A stretch of DNA of 64,000 nt, taken from the NCBI RefSeq assembly GCF_003576645.1, contig NC_044916.1, positions 26,946,564-27,010,563 on the forward strand. The letters run 5' to 3'. The translations under genes were made by a program, and so were the position numbers. The stretch is from Ipomoea triloba. Taxonomy: Eukaryota; Streptophyta; Magnoliopsida; Solanales; Convolvulaceae. Position 1 is the stretch's first letter. Each line of letters opens with the position of its first letter. The notes below the pieces were generated by a model. It searched no databases. It was given only the letters and a program-made list of their open reading frames with translations, and had not been told where the DNA came from. Of this stretch, positions 14,501 through 26,353 are shown piece by piece.

Positions 14501-16010
14501 GAAGCAATTTAGTGCATGCTACAGGTTATTTCCAAGATATAAAAGCAAAGTTTGCATGAATTTGGATTTTATAGCCATGAGAGTTGGTGATGGAAAGACA
14601 AAGAACAACCTGTTTAGTGAACTGCTTTTGTCATTAATATAATGTAATTTTCCCCAATATAGAATGTGTGCGGTAATGGATAGGCAATAGCATATTTCAT
14701 AACACCAAGAGATGGCATGTGGCTGAGAACCATATCATCATGAAGTAACAGACATCGATTGAAGTAGCTGTATGTGGTGGAAGGCAAAGCACATTGTGGT
14801 CAATGGACCATGGTAATGCACTATTTAAATTGAGTAGCTCTTCAACTTGAAAAACTTACAGCAGTTTCAATATTATTTGAGGATGAAGCCCTGCTACTAA
14901 GTGGAAGGTAGGGCGAATCATTGTGTATGGAGCATGGTGATGCAATTGACTAAAATGAGGCAATCCTCAACCAGAACAACTTACAGTGCCTCCTATGCTG
15001 GTTTCTCCTAAGTTTCAAAATTATTTAACAGACCAATTTTAAGGGGGTAAAATGCATCTTGAATTAATTTTTTAGGCAAAAGTCAAGGAAATCTGAAATC
15101 TTGCCAACAATATTATATATACATTCAAAAAGGAAAACAGGCAGAGGATGACAAGACTAACCGCCTTTGCAAACTCAATTCTAAGCGAATTTCCAGCAAT
15201 AACAAAACCTTGGAGTTGTTTCATAGCAGCAAAGGCTCCCTCCTCATGTTTAAAATTAACAAAGGCATAGCTGCGACCAGGCTGAAATGCAACACTGTCA
15301 AGCTCCCCAAAACGCAGGAGATGATTAGTGAAAGTACTTTCAGTTAAACTGTGAGAGAGGTTTCCTATCCAAAGATGCCTTGAAGGAGGGTTGCTCCTTT
15401 TATGATGGCTTCTGTCCTCTGACCTTGGAGGATAGTCTCTAGGAGGATAGTCCCTCCGAGGACGATCCCTTCCTCCCCTACCACTCTGCAAACAGAATAG
15501 GTAAGAGTACTGAGTTACCTTAACAATTTAAGATTCAAACGAATCAAAGCAGATTACAGACATGATCAGATAACAACATATGCCCCTCAAATAGCTGCTA
15601 GAACAAGGAAATCAACTTTCAAGAGAATAATGGCACTTTGAATGTGCCCAAGGAAATATTGATTCATAATGAATGATGTGCAACATGCAAGGTAATATAA
15701 TAATAAAAGTAGCATCTTTGTGGTCAGTAGCAGCCCTATTAAGTTCATATAACCCCTACTAGGTAATTGGCTATCAAAAGATTCTGAAATATCACGAAAT
15801 GAGTTCAGTTTCTACTACATAGTATCCATATAGTTGGGACAATTTGCCCGACAGCTTTTCCGACAAACAATTAACGACCCAACTCAGTTTCGGGCTTTAA
15901 GCAATTTACTAATTACGATTCAGACAGAAAAATTAGCTTGCAAGCAAACCAAAATTTTACGCCACTGATTGTAGTATATGGAAGACAGAATGGATGAGAA
16001 GAAATACCAT
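8598..16010 (-). CDS. FPA-like spen protein with two RRMs and a SPOC domain (At4g12640-like)
   Basis: Exons, minus strand: ATG at 16010-16008, then 15485-15162, 11229-9992 and 9735-8598. They total 2703 nt, giving 900 aa in frame. RRM1 spans about residues 37-109 (RNP2 LWIGNL, RNP1 RSYAFVNF) and RRM2 about 171-243 (VLWIGF, RTYAFVRF). The middle is charged and Arg/Ser/Asp-rich. A SPOC domain follows at about 490-615 (EWKWEGTIAKGG, then LDCTARTSLDML and TLFLVPPSEFSEKVLKVPGK). The C-terminal third is Pro/Gln/Ser-rich and ends in a short Gln/Leu helix. Arabidopsis FPA, the best-known relative, is a nuclear RNA-binding protein that controls poly(A)-site choice; the same kind of role here is inference from family. 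The N-terminal residues and the acceptor at 9736/9735 were chosen because they give MSGRGGRDRPRRD and MNLPEYLDC, which match the family and keep frame. The only coding codon in the first exon is the ATG, so the start rests on one splice inference. Confidence 0.9.
11230..15161 (-). other. 3.9-kb intron between RRM1 and RRM2 of the FPA-like gene
   Basis: The donor (GGCG/GTTAGT on the minus strand) and acceptor (AACAG/GAAAAA) bound a 3932-bp intron, far longer than the others in this window. No coding potential or clear transposon termini were seen inside. It holds a direct duplication with 44-bp period at about 12520-12583 (atggttctgtatttgat, twice) and a diverged local duplication near 14.8-15.0 kb. 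Confidence 0.85.
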
Positions 16011-16170
16011 TGTTTTGGGGCTAAAAATTCAGTTTAACCACAGGAATCCGGACTTCGATGAAGGCCAGCTGACAAAAGGTTGTACTCGCGAAGAAGAATT
16101 GAATGTAAGATTTGCAATCAAAGTTTTGACTCTCCGGAGGGAAAGAGAGCCATAAGTGTGAGCAGAATAG

Positions 16171-16180
16171 ATTAGGGTTT
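16171..16180 (-). promoter_or_regulatory. Telo-box (AAACCCTAAT) upstream of the FPA-like start
   Basis: On the minus strand the sequence reads AAACCCTAAT, about 160 nt upstream of the ATG, in the probable 5' leader or proximal promoter. AAACCCTA telo-boxes are an established plant motif near the transcription start of many housekeeping genes. Function at this locus is not shown. Confidence 0.5.
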
Positions 16181-16546
16181 CAGACTTCGAGCTTTGTTAG
16201 ACCGCTAGCCAACAAGTCGGACCGAGTATCCGGTGATCCAAGTATAGGCGTGTCGATACGCGAGGCAGTTCTTATAGTCCCATTCGTTATATTTTATGTA
16301 CGATTCAATTAATGAGATTTGACAAAAAAAAAATTAATTTTATAATATTAAATTTAACAAGTATTTTCACTTGTTCGATGCACGGAATGTATTTATTATA
16401 ATATTTTAAAAAATATTTGGATCGATATAATTATATAAATTATAATATCAAATACTATATAGTGCAATTGAAAATATGGTTTGGATCATTTATATTTTGT
16501 GATTTTTTTTTTTGGTGATTGGGAGGGACCGTAAGGTCCCGGGAGA

Positions 16547-19500
16547 TTAGCGACGTCTATTCGTCGCCTGGTTTGATGCGTCACGAAGTAAGTGGCTGTG
16601 CAGGTCATCTGGAGGGTTCTCGAGAATTGACATGCCCCAAGGAAAGTTCTGCCCCAGATTGACAAGGAAATCCGCACATTGGTTTCCTTCCCTGAAGATA
16701 TGAACAATCTTGAACTCTTGGAAATGAGACCTGAGAAGATGGCAGTCCATAGCTAGCAAGTTTGAGGTTGGCGGAGAATCGGCACCCTTAGCTAGGAGGT
16801 TCACCACGGTTTCAGAGTCCGTCTCAGCAATAATTCTAGTGAATCCTCGGGATTTTACAATGGCAAAGCCCTCCCGAAGACCCCAAAGCTCCGCCATGAA
16901 GCTGCTGGTATTACCAATATTAGAAACGAAGCCAGTCACCCAGGAACCAGTATGATCACGTAAAAGCCCAACGGCGCTAGCGAGGCCAAATGAAGCCTTC
17001 TGAGCGCCATCCGTATTCAGCTTGACCACCCCAAGATCAGGGGGTGTCCATGAAACCCATCGTTGGTAGGCAATTAACGGCCCGTTGCGTTTGAGAAGGT
17101 GGTCGCGGGCTTCAGTTGCCGCCTTGTGCGCTCTACGCAGGACGCCTTCCAGCGAGATTTGAGTAGAGTTGAAAATAAAATCATTCCTCGCTCTCCAAAT
17201 ACTCCATAAGATATTGGGAAACAGTATGCCCCAACTGAGCGAAGTAGTACCGAGCTAATGAGTCGAGCATGCCAGATCCATCCACCTCGTGAGAGTCCAA
17301 TGGCTACTGGTTCTGAAGGAAGTTGGGGGAGAAGCCAGCTCCCAGCAGGATGCTGCCACCTCGCAACGTCTAAAAACATGATCCAACGTTTCGTCTTCCT
17401 CTCCGCAAATTGGACAAGTCGCATCCGCAATTAATCCCCGATGCTTGCGTTCCATGTTGACGAGCAACCCGTTCTTCATGATTTTCCACATGAATAATTT
17501 GATTTTCTCCAAGCAAGTGGTTTGCCAGACCTAGGCGTAAAACTGACCATCATCCTCCTTACCTTCAATACGAAAGTAAGCAGATGAAACCGTTACCTTA
17601 CCTGAGTTGGAGTGAGGCTAGGTTAGTCGATCCTCCTGGTCGGGGTTGCTGGAAACTGGAATCGCGCGAACCGCGTTCACCGTGGCCGGTGGGAGTGCTT
17701 GCTCCAGCTTCGTCTTGTCCCAGCATCGTTGATCCGTAAGGAAGTCACACACCCTAATGGCTCCTGACGTGGAAGGATTATCTCCAGTGGCGTAGATTGA
17801 TAGGGGTTTGTCACCCGCCCAACAATCATTCTAGAAGTTGATTGTATTCCCTTACCGACTAACCATCTCAGACCTTCTGTTAAAAAATTTCTCCCTTTCA
17901 AGATACTCCTCCATCCCCACGAGTTATTTGAGCCTACCGGGAGCTAAAGGAAGTCGGAGTTTTTAACATACTTGTCACGTAGGATTTTAATCCACAGTTT
18001 TATCCTGGTTTTCGAACACCTGACCGGCAAGTTTTGTAAGGAAAGCAAGATTGAAATCCCGAGCTCTCCTTAGGCCTAGGCCACCCCATTCACGTGGAGT
18101 ACAAATCTCTGACCATTTCACCATGTGCATCTTTCTTGTGTTGTCTGCATGCATGCCCCCAAAGAAAATTTTTGCAGACTCTGTCCACCTCCTTGCATGT
18201 GCTAAATTGCTAATCGGCAACGCCATTGACTGCATGGCGTAGGTGGGAACGGTTGCGAGGGATGATTGAACAAGGATGCACCTCCCTGCCATCAAGAGCG
18301 AACTAGCTTTCTAGGTAGCAAGTTTCTACTGCATCTTATCAATGACCGCAGTGAAGGTGTTTTTGGAGATCCGCTCATTAAGCATGGGGATCCCAAGATA
18401 AGTGCCAAGGTTGGGGGTCACTGGAATTTCTATGGTCCTCCCTATGTCGCTTCTAAGCCCTACATTGGTGTTAGGGGAATAAAAAATACTAGATTTAGAT
18501 AGGTTTACCTTGAGTCCAGACGCCTTGCTGAAATTATTTAAGTACTCCATCATGATCTGCGCCTGATGAACTATTGCCTCCCCAAAGAGCATGAGGTCGT
18601 CTGCAAAAAAGAGGTGAGAAATCCCGTTCCCTCCTCTTGAAACGTGAACCGGCCTCCATAAACCTGCATCCACCTTGTGCTGAATGTCATGAGACAGCCT
18701 TTCCATGACTAAGTTAAAGAGATAAGGAGCCAGCGGGTCACCCTGGCGAAGGCCACAAGCCCACGACCGGGGTTAAAGGCCGGTAATCAGGCCCCATTTC
18801 AAAGAATCGAGATATTACTCTCCCAGAGAGAGTACAAAAGGAGATAAATAAGACGTTGTTGGAAGCCAAAATCCTCCAAAGTCTTTTCAAGGAAGGTCTA
18901 AGAGACGCTATCATAAGCTTTCAGGAGATCCACTTTGACAATCATAAACTTTTTTCTTCTCCTCTTATTGTTCATGGTATGGACCACTTCTTGGGTAAGG
19001 ATCACGTTATCCATTGTGGAGCGCCCCGGGAGGAAACTATTTTGGTGGGGGTCAATAAGATTGCACATGATCGGTCTAAGCCTGTTGACAAGGACCTTAG
19101 ATATCACCTTAAACGCTACATTGAGGAGCGAAATTGGTCTGAAGTCCGCCGCCGATTCTGGGACCTCTTTCTTTGGGATGAGGGTCATAAGGGCTTGGAG
19201 CTGAGACTTATGAGTATCTCCCCTAATGAGCGCCTGGTTCACCATATCGGTCATGGCCAACCCAATATCCTCCCAGTACTCCTGATAGAAGGCCGCCGAG
19301 ATTCCATCAGGACCCGGACTGCCAAACTTTTTTATTCCAAAAACCGCTCTTTTGACTTCCTCTAGAGGGACTCTGCGAAGAAGACTTTCTGCTTGGCCTT
19401 GAGGGATTTTATGCGTGATGGGGATTGACCTCGCAAGATCAACGTCCTCTTAACTAGCCCTATGAAAAAGAGAAGAAAAATACTCAGTAATAATGTGACT

Positions 19501-20663
19501 AGTTAACAAAGTAGGCTCATCCGTCCAATTTCCCTGAATTTTGAGAAAACGAACACGGTTCTTATTTTTCCTTATCAAGGCAGAGTTGTGATAGAACCGG
19601 GTCATCTTTAACCCAGTCCATTCTCGATTTCTGAAACCAAAAAGCCTCCTCTTGATCCAAAACTTTATTGAGGTCATTAAGAAGACTCCCCTCCAGTCTT
19701 TGAAGGTCTCTAGAAGAATTGTAGTTCCTATCGCACTGGATACCATAAATTCTCGCTTCTAGGCGCCGCTTTCGTCTGAAAATGTTACCGAACGCCGTCC
19801 GGTTCCACAGGATGCTCTTACTAGTCACCAGGGAAATAATATCAACCATACTTGAGTTCAACCCACTAGCTGCCCCTTTCCAAATATTTCTATAGTCGGC
19901 CCTTTTGTAACCATTCCGCTTCAAAACAAAATGGGCGATTTTGACGATCCAGGGGCGGTCCGGCCTTCTCAATGAAGAGGATCGGATTGTGGTCCGAGCA
20001 AAGGCGGGGAAGAACAACAGTTTTTGCCTCAGGAAAGGCAAGTTGGGCATTAACGTTCCAAAGAGCTCTATCGAGCCTCCTCCTTTAGACCACTCTTCTA
20101 CCCGCAAGGCGACACCAAGTGAAATTCGGGCCTGAAGAGCCCGAATCAATTAGGCTACAATCACTATAAGAATTCACAAATTTTTGGAGTATCGCACTAT
20201 TGACCAAAGAACTCTCCCACTGCTCATGTTCAGCCGCAATGTCGTTCAGGTCACCCAGGACAATCCAGGCCCCCTGCATGGAGCTAGAGATGGATTTACA
20301 AAAATCACAAAACTTGGTCTTAGAAATGGGGTTAGGCCGCACATAAGCAAAAGTAATAAAATAGACATTAAGCCGATTTTTCACTCTCGTGTGAATGGCT
20401 TGAGAATTGTGATCAACCACCTCCAGGTCAATCTGACCGTGTTTCCAAAATAGGAGGAGGCTGTCAGCAAAACCTAAAGGATTAACCATAAAGTGATTGG
20501 TATAGCCATGAGCAACGGCCATAGCAACCATCCTCTCCGCTTTTGGAGAGCGAATTTCAAGGAGGCAAAGAGCATCAACTTTGGTCGAGGAGAGAAGGTC
20601 TTTGACAAACCTCCTCACCCGAGCGTTAGCGATACCCCTACAATTCCAAGAAATACACTTCAT
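16547..20663 (-). pseudogene. LINE-1 ORF2 (endonuclease, reverse transcriptase, RNase H), broken
   Basis: The N-terminal endonuclease begins MKCISWNCRGIANARVRRF at 20663 and includes VLGDLNDI. RT blocks appear at about 19230-18900 (LIPKKEVPESAADFRPISLL, NSFLPGRSTMDNV, VDLLKAYDS), and the catalytic FADD at about 18595-18610. zf-RVT cysteines (CPICGEEDETLDHVFRRC) lie near 17350-17420. The RNase H segment ends the element (LNTDGAQKASFG, MAELWGLREG, AETDSETVVNLL). These blocks occupy different frames with several stops, so it is a pseudogene. Confidence 0.8.
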
Positions 20664-20667
20664 GAGG

Positions 20668-22217
20668 AAACCGCATGGGGAGGGGAAAATTGATCAGCGC
20701 CATCCCCAAGCGAGAAACCCTTCGAACAAGCAGCAGCAAAAGAAGACGGACCAGCCGCCCCATGCCCGGATGAGTCCGGCGCAGAACTACCAAACTGAAA
20801 AATAGGAGTACCAGTCTGCTGATTACTGTTTCCCCCGCTGCTAGGAGAAAAAGAAAACCATGTAACGCCACCTCGACTAGACCCCCTCCTAGTGCCACGC
20901 GACGTTGCCGACCTGCTTCCCCTCCCCCTCGCACTCGGCGTGGAGTTACCTCAATTCACATGGTGGGGTGCCGGAGCATTCTGACGCCTTGGGGGGGTCG
21001 TGAGACTGGTTCGTAGAAACAGGCGCCTTACCTTTGGAACCGTCACGGCGTTCCCCAGCCGGTTTGCCCTTGCCTTTAGGCTTTTGAGTATGCACTTGAC
21101 TCCTCTCTTTGTTGGTCAGGATCTCAAACTGGTTGGTATTGCGACGTGAGGAGTCCCTAGCTTTATTCCCCTGCTTATGGTTCCTGTTATTTGGTATTGG
21201 ATTCGATTTACGTGTCACAAGCATCCAGGGACCATATCCCCTTGGCGCATTCGCTGCTACCACGGGGGGAGTTTCTTTCCCCGCTTCTTAGGGAGGAACC
21301 GGGTCAGTAGGCGGCACCACGTTGGAATCAATGTTCGAGGTTTCAGTCGGTGCCGGCTTTGTGAGCGGGCATTCTTGCTCTTTGTGACCGACCACCCTGC
21401 AACCAAAGCATACCACATGAATACCTTCGTATTCGACCATTTGAACTTCGTTCCGAACCCACACCTCTGTAACCAAGGGCTTACTCAAGTTAATCTCTAC
21501 AGCAGCCCTCGTAAATCTCCTTTTTTCTCTCGCCGCCGTCGTGCGATCTAGTTTCAGGGGTTTGCCTATGTTTTCCAAGATCAATTTAACAACGTCGTCC
21601 CGAAAGTATTCGACAAAGAGACCCGAAAGTCTGACCCAAACTGCCATCTTAGAGAGCTTGGCCGTCCGAGGTTTGATCTCCGGTTCCCAACGTTGGGCGA
21701 CAAGATAATTGTCAAAGATCTCCATAGACCATCCAGCAATGCATGCAGGTAGTCTTTGCGATTATCAAAGCGAACGACGAAACAACCATACCCAATGTCA
21801 ATAAGGTTGAACTTACCCTGTAAACGCCACAGGTTGGACAACCTCTGGTTGAGAACATTAAAGTTAATGTTTTTCTCCAAGTATTTGAGGATCAGCGCTA
21901 GACGCCATTCTTTACACAGTTCTTGACGGAGAGCTTTCGGGATTTTGACTCTAGGTCTACCATCCGTTGTCTCCTGATCATCCATCTTGGTGTCCAACTT
22001 GATTTCGGGGTCTTCGAACTCCCAGTCATGCTCATCGGGCTGAGGTGGTTCTTCTTCAACAAGGGAGGGGTGATGAACTCACCGTCGCGGCAAAAGTTCT
22101 CTTCATCGACTTGAACTTTTTCGCTGCTCTCCGAGGATCGCCGTCCTCACCCATAGGGACATCACGTTGCGCTTCCTTTGTAGCACTGGAGTCCGGAGCC
22201 ACTTGCTCCGGTGCCAT
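20668..22217 (-). pseudogene. LINE-1 ORF1 (RNA-binding/gag-like), broken
   Basis: It starts at an ATG (22217-22215) with an acidic, Lys-rich N terminus, then shifts frame near 22060. It continues with the basic DUF4283-type block (KALRQELCKEWRLALILKYL, YGCFVVRFDNRKDYLHALL). A CX2CX4HX4C zinc knuckle (VCFGCRVVGHKEQEC) lies near 21370-21415. The C-terminal part is a low-complexity basic region broken by stops. Such ORF1 proteins bind LINE RNA. This copy cannot make a full product. Confidence 0.75.
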
Positions 22218-22350
22218 TGGCCTCCGCCCGCCGCTAACTGCTAGGAGGGGCGGAGGAACTACCTTAAATAACTAAGATAGGGAAGGAAGGAAATCGCTCT
22301 AAACCGAGAGAGAAAAAGTATTTACAAATTGTAGTTACCATCTTTTGTGA

Positions 22351-22986
22351 TGTTATCCTTGCTTGAATTTAACCAAATAATTGTTGAATTAATAGCTAAT
22401 GTGTGGATATATGCATCTGGTGCTGAAACTTTAGGGATTTTATATATCAGTGTTTAGGATTTGTATAACTTGGGCAAATGTGCTCTTTGAAAAAAAACAT
22501 AATATCACATGTTCAAATTACATTTTTTTTAAATCTCTTTGTAAACGACATTGGCAATAGTAACCTAATCGTGTTCATCCTCATCTAGAACTAACACCTT
22601 CAGGCCATTAGTATTTAGATAATTATCATAGAATGATTCGTATTTAAAATACACAACTATGAATGAATCTCATATTTGTAATATTAAATCTTATATATTA
22701 ATTGTATATATATTATTTGGTTTGCTAACCACTGCAATATTTTTGAGAAATAATAAAATCAAATAAGTACATAATAATTAACACATTAATTGAAGTAAAT
22801 AAATAATTTAAAACAAACAATAAACCAAAATTTGTATATAATAAAATGTAAATTTTATTATGAATAATTTGAATTTGAGTTGTATTACTATTCCTAGGCA
22901 TATTCATATGTGTTCTTGTAGAGAAAACCATAAATCTACCGTACAGTGTTTCATTACCGGCCATTGCAATTATTTATACCTGATGG
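22351..22986. other. AT-rich spacer, no gene seen
   Basis: No recognisable coding or repeat structure. The base composition is AT-rich intergenic. Confidence 0.5.
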
Positions 22987-23584
22987 CAGAGGCGGATCCA
23001 GCATGGGGGCAGCTGCCCCCACTCATCCCACCCTCACCCCCTATATAGCTCTTGTATATATATATGTATGTATAGTTTAGTTTAAGATATAAGTATATGA
23101 AAAATGATATAAGTAAACAGTTGGTTAGATGGCAGAGATGGTTGGTCCGGACGTTTACTAACAAAAGGGCGCGGGTTCGATTCTGCTGGGCAGCAGGCGT
23201 TGTCATAGTTGGAGCCTTTCAAACTTTCTTCACTTTATGTATATAATAATGAGATGTGTAATTTATAATGTAAGTGTTTTTTTATTTGAATTATTTTATT
23301 TTTTTGTCTTTTATAAAGTTTTAGTGTGTTTTATTTTTTGTCTATATCCAACAATATTTATAACTATATTCCTTTTAAGTGATTCAATTTATAATGTGTT
23401 TTCTATTTGAATTATTTTATCAAATTTATTATTTTTCATATTTTGTTATGAGTATTTTTATAAAATTTTGATGTGTTTTATTCTTCGCTTATATACAACA
23501 AATCTATGACTATATTTCCTAAATGTTTTACGGTTTAAGAAAAATTTTCGCCCCCACTGACTAAAATTCCTGGATCCGCCACTG
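22987..23584. mobile_element. hAT-type MITE with 8-bp target duplication
   Basis: The termini are CAGAGGCGGATCCAG at left and the inverse of CAGTGGCGGATCCAG at right (14 of 15 identical). Both sides are flanked by a perfect CCTGATGG duplication (22979-22986 and 23585-23592). The 598-bp AT-rich interior has no coding capacity. A short poly-G/poly-C block follows the terminal repeat (tgggggcagctgccccc) and is echoed at the other end. The 8-bp duplication and CAGNGGCGG termini support hAT. Confidence 0.9.
23119..23200 (+). other. tRNA-like module inside the hAT MITE
   Basis: A B-box-like GGTTCGATTCT (23174-23184) follows an A-box-like ttggttagatggcagagatgg about 50 bp upstream. The spacing and motifs resemble a tRNA-derived SINE head. 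No full cloverleaf could be drawn, so it is not called a tRNA gene. It may be a SINE remnant carried by the MITE. Confidence 0.45.
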
Positions 23585-23676
23585 CCTGATGGAGGAAAAT
23601 TACAAATTACATTTTATTTAAACAAAATAGTTAGACACGCTATTGAGATAACAAATTTGCTTACAATTAACACTAA

Positions 23677-23977
23677 GGGTGTGTTTGGTTCGCATATGGG
23701 AATCGGAATCGGTATGGGTATCAAATACTTGGTAACGGTAATAGATTTTGGTGAAAGTATTTTGCATGTTTGGTAGTAGGGTAGAATGAGAATGATTATT
23801 AATAGTTGGAGAAGAAATGAGGAAAGGAAATGAAACCCTTATTTCATTAAGGTATGTGTTTTCCAATTAATGGGGTATTACAAACCCATAGTAGTACTCT
23901 AAAAACCTATCAACTAAACAATAACAATCACTTTGATACCCATACCTTATGCCTAAACCCACCAACCAAACACACCC
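23677..23977. mobile_element. PIF/Harbinger (Tourist-like) MITE, TAA duplication
   Basis: The left end is GGGTGTGTTTGGTT and the right end is its inverse (AACCAAACACACCC), flanked by TAA at 23674-23676 and 23978-23980. The 301-bp non-coding interior has inverted subterminal similarity (gggtatcaaatac against gatacccatacc). Confidence 0.9.
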
Positions 23978-23980
23978 TAA

Positions 23981-25511
23981 GATTAGCTAGACTAAATGTT
24001 GGTGCACCAACAACAGGTTCTAACAACGAGTGAGCATTATCGAACAACCTATTTGATTGGAGCAACGATGCTTGTGTATTATTTTGATTACACAATGACT
24101 CGTTTTCTTAAAAAATAAAATGTCCAAGTTAAATCAATTGTCAATGAATGACTCGTAATATAAATAAATAACGAATAATCCATTCAGTAATAAATTCAAC
24201 ATTTCGTTTTATATTTTAAGTAGATATTTATTACTTAATGATTTTTATTCTACAATTTTTAATTACATATTGTATTCAAGATGAATATAACTCAAGGCAA
24301 CACTTTCCTTTATTTTCTAGGAAAAAAATTAAAAATTTTAAAACATTGCTAGCGTGTATAAGCTAACAACAATGCTAAAATTTAAAGCATAACATAATAA
24401 ATCATCTGTTAATCCTTTAGTCCACTTAAACAAAAGAAAAACAGAATCATAGTAATGGTGCGAAAATAGAAAATTTAATTGTCCAGAACACAAATATATA
24501 TTGTTTGTCGTCAATCAAAAACCAATCGGCCAAGGTTCTCATGTATTGGGTTCGATCTTAGGCTTTTTCAAACCCTTTGAAGACGATGAACAATCAATGT
24601 TTATTTTTTTAAAGACTGCTGATGGGAGTGCTTTCATCAACCAAAATGACTTACGGACTTGACGAAGATGTAGCTTCCCTAGATGAAACTAACTATTAAG
24701 AAAAGTAATATGGAAAAAATATTATTGCAAGAGGAAGAAACATATTTAACTAAGCTTGTTCAAAATTGGAAAAATATTATTGCAAAAGGAAGAAACATGT
24801 TTAATGAGAACTAACTTGTTCAACATTGTCCTATGGAGCATTGATATTCTATAGACAAATAACAATGCATCAAGTGGAGGCTTATAGAGCTTTTCCTCGT
24901 CTTGGAGGATAGGTCAGAGGCATATACGAAAATAAACTCCATTAGTCAACGATAAGGAGAAATAGCAAAAATACTAGAGAAGAACAGAAAATAATCGATG
25001 GAAGAATTGTTCACGATTAAGATAGTATTTATAGTGCAATTTCAATATTATTATTTGTAGAAATAACGATGCATATTTAATGTACAATCGTATTAAGTTT
25101 AGGAAAGTATTTATAATGTAATTTCAATCAATATTATTATTTGGAGATTCTGTAAAATAATAAGTAGAATTGTATTACGATAATAAAATATTTATATTGT
25201 AACTTTGTTCTAAATTATTACAATTTCAATATTATAATTTGAAGAAACAACGATGCATGTTTTATGTACAGTTGTATTACCGTTAGAAAAGTATTTATAG
25301 TGTAATTTCAATCAATATTATTATTTGGAGATTTTGTAAAATAATAAGTAGAATTGTATTACGGATAGTTTTTTTTTTACCGATCATTTTCCATTATTCC
25401 TTATTATTATTAAGTGTTTGGGCGGGAAGTTGCAAAAGTAGGATTGTGTTTTTATTAGTAGTATAGATATAGATTTGATGCAATATTATGTCGACATCTC
25501 ATATAATTTTA
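23981..25511. other. AT-rich non-coding stretch with a local direct repeat
   Basis: No gene seen. About 115 bp beginning aacgatgcat occurs twice (25065-25179 and 25249-25363, period 184 bp) with few differences. Near 25450-25470 the sequence ttattagtagtatagat read on the minus strand gives a Helitron-like 5' end (TCTATACTACTAATAA). Much of the stretch may be Helitron-derived. Confidence 0.5.
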
Positions 25512-26353
25512 AATGAAAATTACACTTTTTGTCACTAAGTTATAGGGTAATTGTAGAATTCGTTTATGAGTATTGGTCATGCTCACTTTTCGTCCCTAAG
25601 CTATCATTGGCGTTACACTTTTCGTCCTTTTGTGCTCACTTTTCGTCTTAGAGTTATACTAAAATTACAAATTTCGTCCATAATGTTTTATTAATAGAAG
25701 GATGAAAGTGCAACATCAATGATAACTTAGGGATGAACAGTAAGTATGATCAACATTTAGAGACGAATTCTACAATAACCTTATAACTTAGGGTGTGTTT
25801 GGAAGCCCGGAAAATGATTTCCGGAAATCATTTTCCGGGCTTCGTGTGTTTGGCAACAGCAGGAAAACGTGGTCAACAGAAAATAGGCCACGGAAAATCA
25901 ATGCAAAATTCCGGAAAACAACTTCCGGACAAAAAGTCCGGAAGTCGTTTTCTGGAAATGGGAACAAGGCTCCATAGCGAGGAGGGAGCCGTCCCTCCTC
26001 AGTCGGCGGACTGGTTACCGCCGGAAACCAGGCAGCCGTCGTCCCTTTTTTTTTTTTTTTAATAAATATTTTTAATTAATTAATTAATTTATTTTAAAAT
26101 AAATATTATTAGTTTATATATTTTTATATTTTAAATAAAATAATAAAAATATATAATTATATATTTCTACTCATTTTCCACTCATTTTCCGGAAAATGAA
26201 CCAAACACCTAAAGACAGTTTTCCGGAGTACATCCAAACAACGGAAAATGAACTCATTTTCCGGAAAATAACTCATTTTCCAGAAAACATTTTCCAGAAG
26301 TCATTTTCCTGCTTTCCAAACGCACCCTTAGGGACGAAAAATGTAATTTTCTC
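25512..26353. mobile_element. TIR element (possibly Mutator-like) hosting a Harbinger MITE
   Basis: The left end reads AAAATTACACTTTTTGTCAC followed by TAAGTTAT. The right end, reverse-complemented, reads AAAATTACATTTTTCGTCCC followed by TAAGTTAT once the nested element at 25791-26327 is set aside. A TAATTTTA duplication flanks it (25504-25511 and 26354-26361), 8 bp or possibly 9. The superfamily is uncertain; the non-coding interior repeats 'ttttcgtcc'. Confidence 0.65.
25791..26327. mobile_element. Harbinger MITE (copy A), TTA duplication
   Basis: The left end is GGGTGTGTTTGGAAGC and the right end is the inverse of GGGTGCGTTTGGAAAGC. TTA flanks both sides (25788-25790, 26328-26330). Long subterminal inverted repeats are rich in the word TTTTCCGGAAAATGA. 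The interior is GC-richer on the left and AT-rich on the right. The element at 54367-54830 belongs to the same family. Confidence 0.9.

Larger units (their letters stand above)
16503..22339 (-). mobile_element. LINE-1: decayed full-length-scale L1-type LINE
   Basis: It contains, in minus-strand order, an ORF1 with DUF4283-like and CCHC zinc-knuckle parts, then APE-type endonuclease, reverse transcriptase, zf-RVT and RNase H segments, all broken by frameshifts and stops. The left (3') end is a poly-T on the plus strand (16503-16512). Candidate target duplications are atattttgtga (16492-16502) and atcttttgtga (22340-22350), 10 of 11 identical. The 5' boundary depends on that match. The copy lies a few hundred bp upstream of the FPA-like gene and in the same orientation. 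Confidence 0.8.

Noticed and set aside
23985..24013. Palindrome tgttggtgcaccaaca near CTAG as a reversed Helitron 3' end
   Set aside because: The base following CTAG on the minus strand is not T, and no clear matching 5' end could be paired with it.
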